From Acidobacteriota bacterium (GTDB taxonomy: Bacteria > Acidobacteriota > UBA890 > WLXD01), in contig JACZXM010000111.1 in assembly GCA_022571615.1 (NCBI GenBank), positions 1,446 to 8,188 on the forward strand: a stretch of DNA of 6,743 nucleotides. The letters run 5' to 3'. Of the stretch, positions 5,323 to 6,743 are shown piece by piece (the stretch's first letter is position 1; each line of letters opens with the position of its first letter). The position numbers and the translations under genes were made by a program. Below the pieces are notes generated by a model that was not told the origin of the DNA, did not search any database, and worked only from the letters and a program-made list of their open reading frames with translations.

Positions 5323-6743
5323 ATGTCTGATCTCCAGAACATTCGCAATTTTTGCATCATCGCCCACATCGACCACGGCAAGTCGACCCTCGCCGACCGG
5401 CTGATCCAGAAGTGCGGCGGCGTGTCCGAGCGCGAGTTCCACGATCAGCTGCTCGACTCGATGGACCTGGAGCGCGAGCGCGGCATCACGATCAAGAGCA
5501 ACACGATCACGCTCGAGCACACGGCGCAGGACGGTCGCACGGTCCTGCTGAACCTCATCGACACCCCGGGCCACGTGGATTTCTCGCACGAGGTTCGCCG
5601 ATCCTTGATGTCGTGCGAGGGCGCCTTGCTGCTCATCGATGCGGCTCAGGGTGTAGAGGCGCAGACTGTCGCTAACCTCTACATGGCGCTCGAGCACGAC
5701 TTGGAGATCGTCCCGATAATCAACAAGATCGACCTGCCGGCAGCCGATCCGGAACGCGTGCGCGAGCAGATCGACGAGGATCTCGGACTCGATCCGTTCG
5801 AGGCAATCCTGTGCTCGGCCAAGACCGGGGTCGGGGTTGGCGGCGTCCTCGAGGCAATCGTCGACAGGCTGCCGGCGCCGCAAGGGACTGCCGATGAGCC
5901 GCTGCAGGCGCTGATCTTCGACGCCCAGTACGACGCCTACCGCGGCGTGATCATGCTCGTGCGGGTTTTCAACGGCACCTTGAGAGCGGGCGACAGAATC
6001 TGCCTCATGCACACCGACGCCCATTACCAGGTCGAGGAGATCGGTCTGCTCAAGATCGGACGCGAGAAGGGAACCGAGCTCGCGGCCGGAACGGTCGGCT
6101 ATGTCATCGCCGGGATGAAGTCGGTCAGCGAGATCGAGGTGGGCGATACGATCACGCTGAGCGAGAATCCGGCCTCCGATCCTCTGCCCGGGTATGTCGC
6201 CGCCAAGCCGGTAGTTTTTTCCTCGATGTTCCCGATGCAATCGGACGAGTACATCGAGCTCGGCAAGGCGCTAGAGAAGCTCAAGCTCAACGACGCCGCG
6301 CTCATCTTCCAGAAGGACTCCTCCAGCGCGCTCGGCTTCGGGTATCGCTGTGGTTTCCTCGGCATGCTGCATCTGGATGTGGTGCAAGAGCGGCTGTCGC
6401 GAGAGTACGGGCTGTCGCTCCTTCTCACCGCCCCCTCGGTGCAATATCGCGTCATGACCGCCGACGGCGACACCCATGTGGTCGAGAATCCGGCGGAGTA
6501 TCCGGACCCGGCGACCATCGAGAGGGTCGAGGAACCCTTCATCAAGGCCTCGATCCTGATGCCCGACCGCTATCTCGGGCCGATCATGGAGCTACTGCTG
6601 GAGAAGCGGGCCGAGAACACCCAGTTCAACTATCTGGCGGTGGGAAGGGTGGAGCTCACGGCCGAGGTGCCGCTGGCCGAAGTGCTGTTCGATTTCTACG
6701 ACCGGCTGAAATCAATGACGCAGGGTTACGGTTCCTTCGACTA
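5323..6743 (+). CDS. lepA: Elongation factor 4 (LepA) GTPase, 3' end outside window
   Basis: LepA/EF4 is a ribosome-associated translational GTPase of the EF-G family that acts on stalled or mistranslocated ribosomes. The visible 473 codons carry every GTPase motif: G1 AHIDHGKST (14-22), the G2 region ERGITIKSNT (52-61), G3 DTPGHVDF (80-87, with His84 at the catalytic position), G4 NKID (134-137) and G5 SAK (165-167). A beta-barrel domain II follows, then the LepA-typical GFGYRCGFLGMLH (338-350). The frame leaves the window at GYGSFDY (467-473), just before the LepA-specific C-terminal domain; about 125 residues are missing compared with E. coli LepA (599). MSDLQNIRNFCIIAHIDHGK is a normal LepA start, but there is no recognisable Shine-Dalgarno before the ATG and no other ATG or GTG in frame nearby. 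The gene is divergent from the csgG-like gene. Confidence 0.97.
   Translation, partial: MSDLQNIRNFCIIAHIDHGKSTLADRLIQKCGGVSEREFHDQLLDSMDLERERGITIKSNTITLEHTAQDGRTVLLNLIDTPGHVDFSHEVRRSLMSCEGALLLIDAAQGVEAQTVANLYMALEHDLEIVPIINKIDLPAADPERVREQIDEDLGLDPFEAILCSAKTGVGVGGVLEAIVDRLPAPQGTADEPLQALIFDAQYDAYRGVIMLVRVFNGTLRAGDRICLMHTDAHYQVEEIGLLKIGREKGTELAAGTVGYVIAGMKSVSEIEVGDTITLSENPASDPLPGYVAAKPVVFSSMFPMQSDEYIELGKALEKLKLNDAALIFQKDSSSALGFGYRCGFLGMLHLDVVQERLSREYGLSLLLTAPSVQYRVMTADGDTHVVENPAEYPDPATIERVEEPFIKASILMPDRYLGPIMELLLEKRAENTQFNYLAVGRVELTAEVPLAEVLFDFYDRLKSMTQGYGSFD

Noticed and set aside
4626..5330. 234-codon plus-strand frame over the csgG-like gene
   Set aside because: It has no signal peptide or domain, whereas the minus strand has a signal-like segment, CsgG-type motifs and GC-ending codons. 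It also runs into the lepA start.
5290..6240. 316-codon minus-strand frame
   Set aside because: It is antisense to lepA, whose GTPase motifs are unmistakable; the reverse translation is low-complexity and matches no family I know.

Overview
The window is GC-rich and reads as ordinary chromosomal DNA from a free-living Gram-negative-type bacterium. A partial M14 carboxypeptidase with a glutaminase-like tail, and a sulfatase-fold lipoprotein ending in a LRALGY-type tail, are combinations I associate with Acidobacteriota and similar deep lineages. That assignment is an inference from protein style and is not proven. I see no phage, transposon, CRISPR, tRNA or rRNA signal.

Layout. Positions 1-1751 (+) hold the C-terminal part of a large M14-family zinc carboxypeptidase; its zinc-ligand region lies left of the window. 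Positions 1752-2143 are a 392-base spacer with no convincing gene. It contains a nested inverted repeat, an exact TATAAT box, and a leader in which one TCAGGCC arm can pair with either of two GGCCTGAGC copies. Positions 2144-3565 (+) encode a sulfatase/alkaline-phosphatase-fold lipoprotein with Thr, not Cys or Ser, at the nucleophile position. A 59-base convergent gap follows. Positions 3625-4611 (-) encode FabH (beta-ketoacyl-ACP synthase III) with its full Cys-His-Asn triad. Upstream of it on the same strand is a short secreted protein with a CsgG-type N-terminal fold (4749-5171, -), which looks cut short at its C-terminus. A divergent intergenic region with a strong hairpin (5205-5234) separates it from lepA (5323 to beyond the right edge, +), the ribosomal elongation factor 4 GTPase.

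How the genes relate. They do not form an obvious pathway: extracytoplasmic peptide hydrolysis, an envelope-anchored phospho- or sulfo-hydrolase, fatty-acid initiation, an envelope accessory protein, and a translation GTPase. The csgG-like gene and fabH may be co-transcribed (137-base gap, same strand). lepA is divergent from them and the sulfatase-like gene is convergent with fabH. I do not see an undescribed multi-gene system. The most unusual signal is the structured leader upstream of the sulfatase-like gene, followed by the lepA/csgG-like intergenic hairpin and the possible frameshift at the end of the csgG-like gene.
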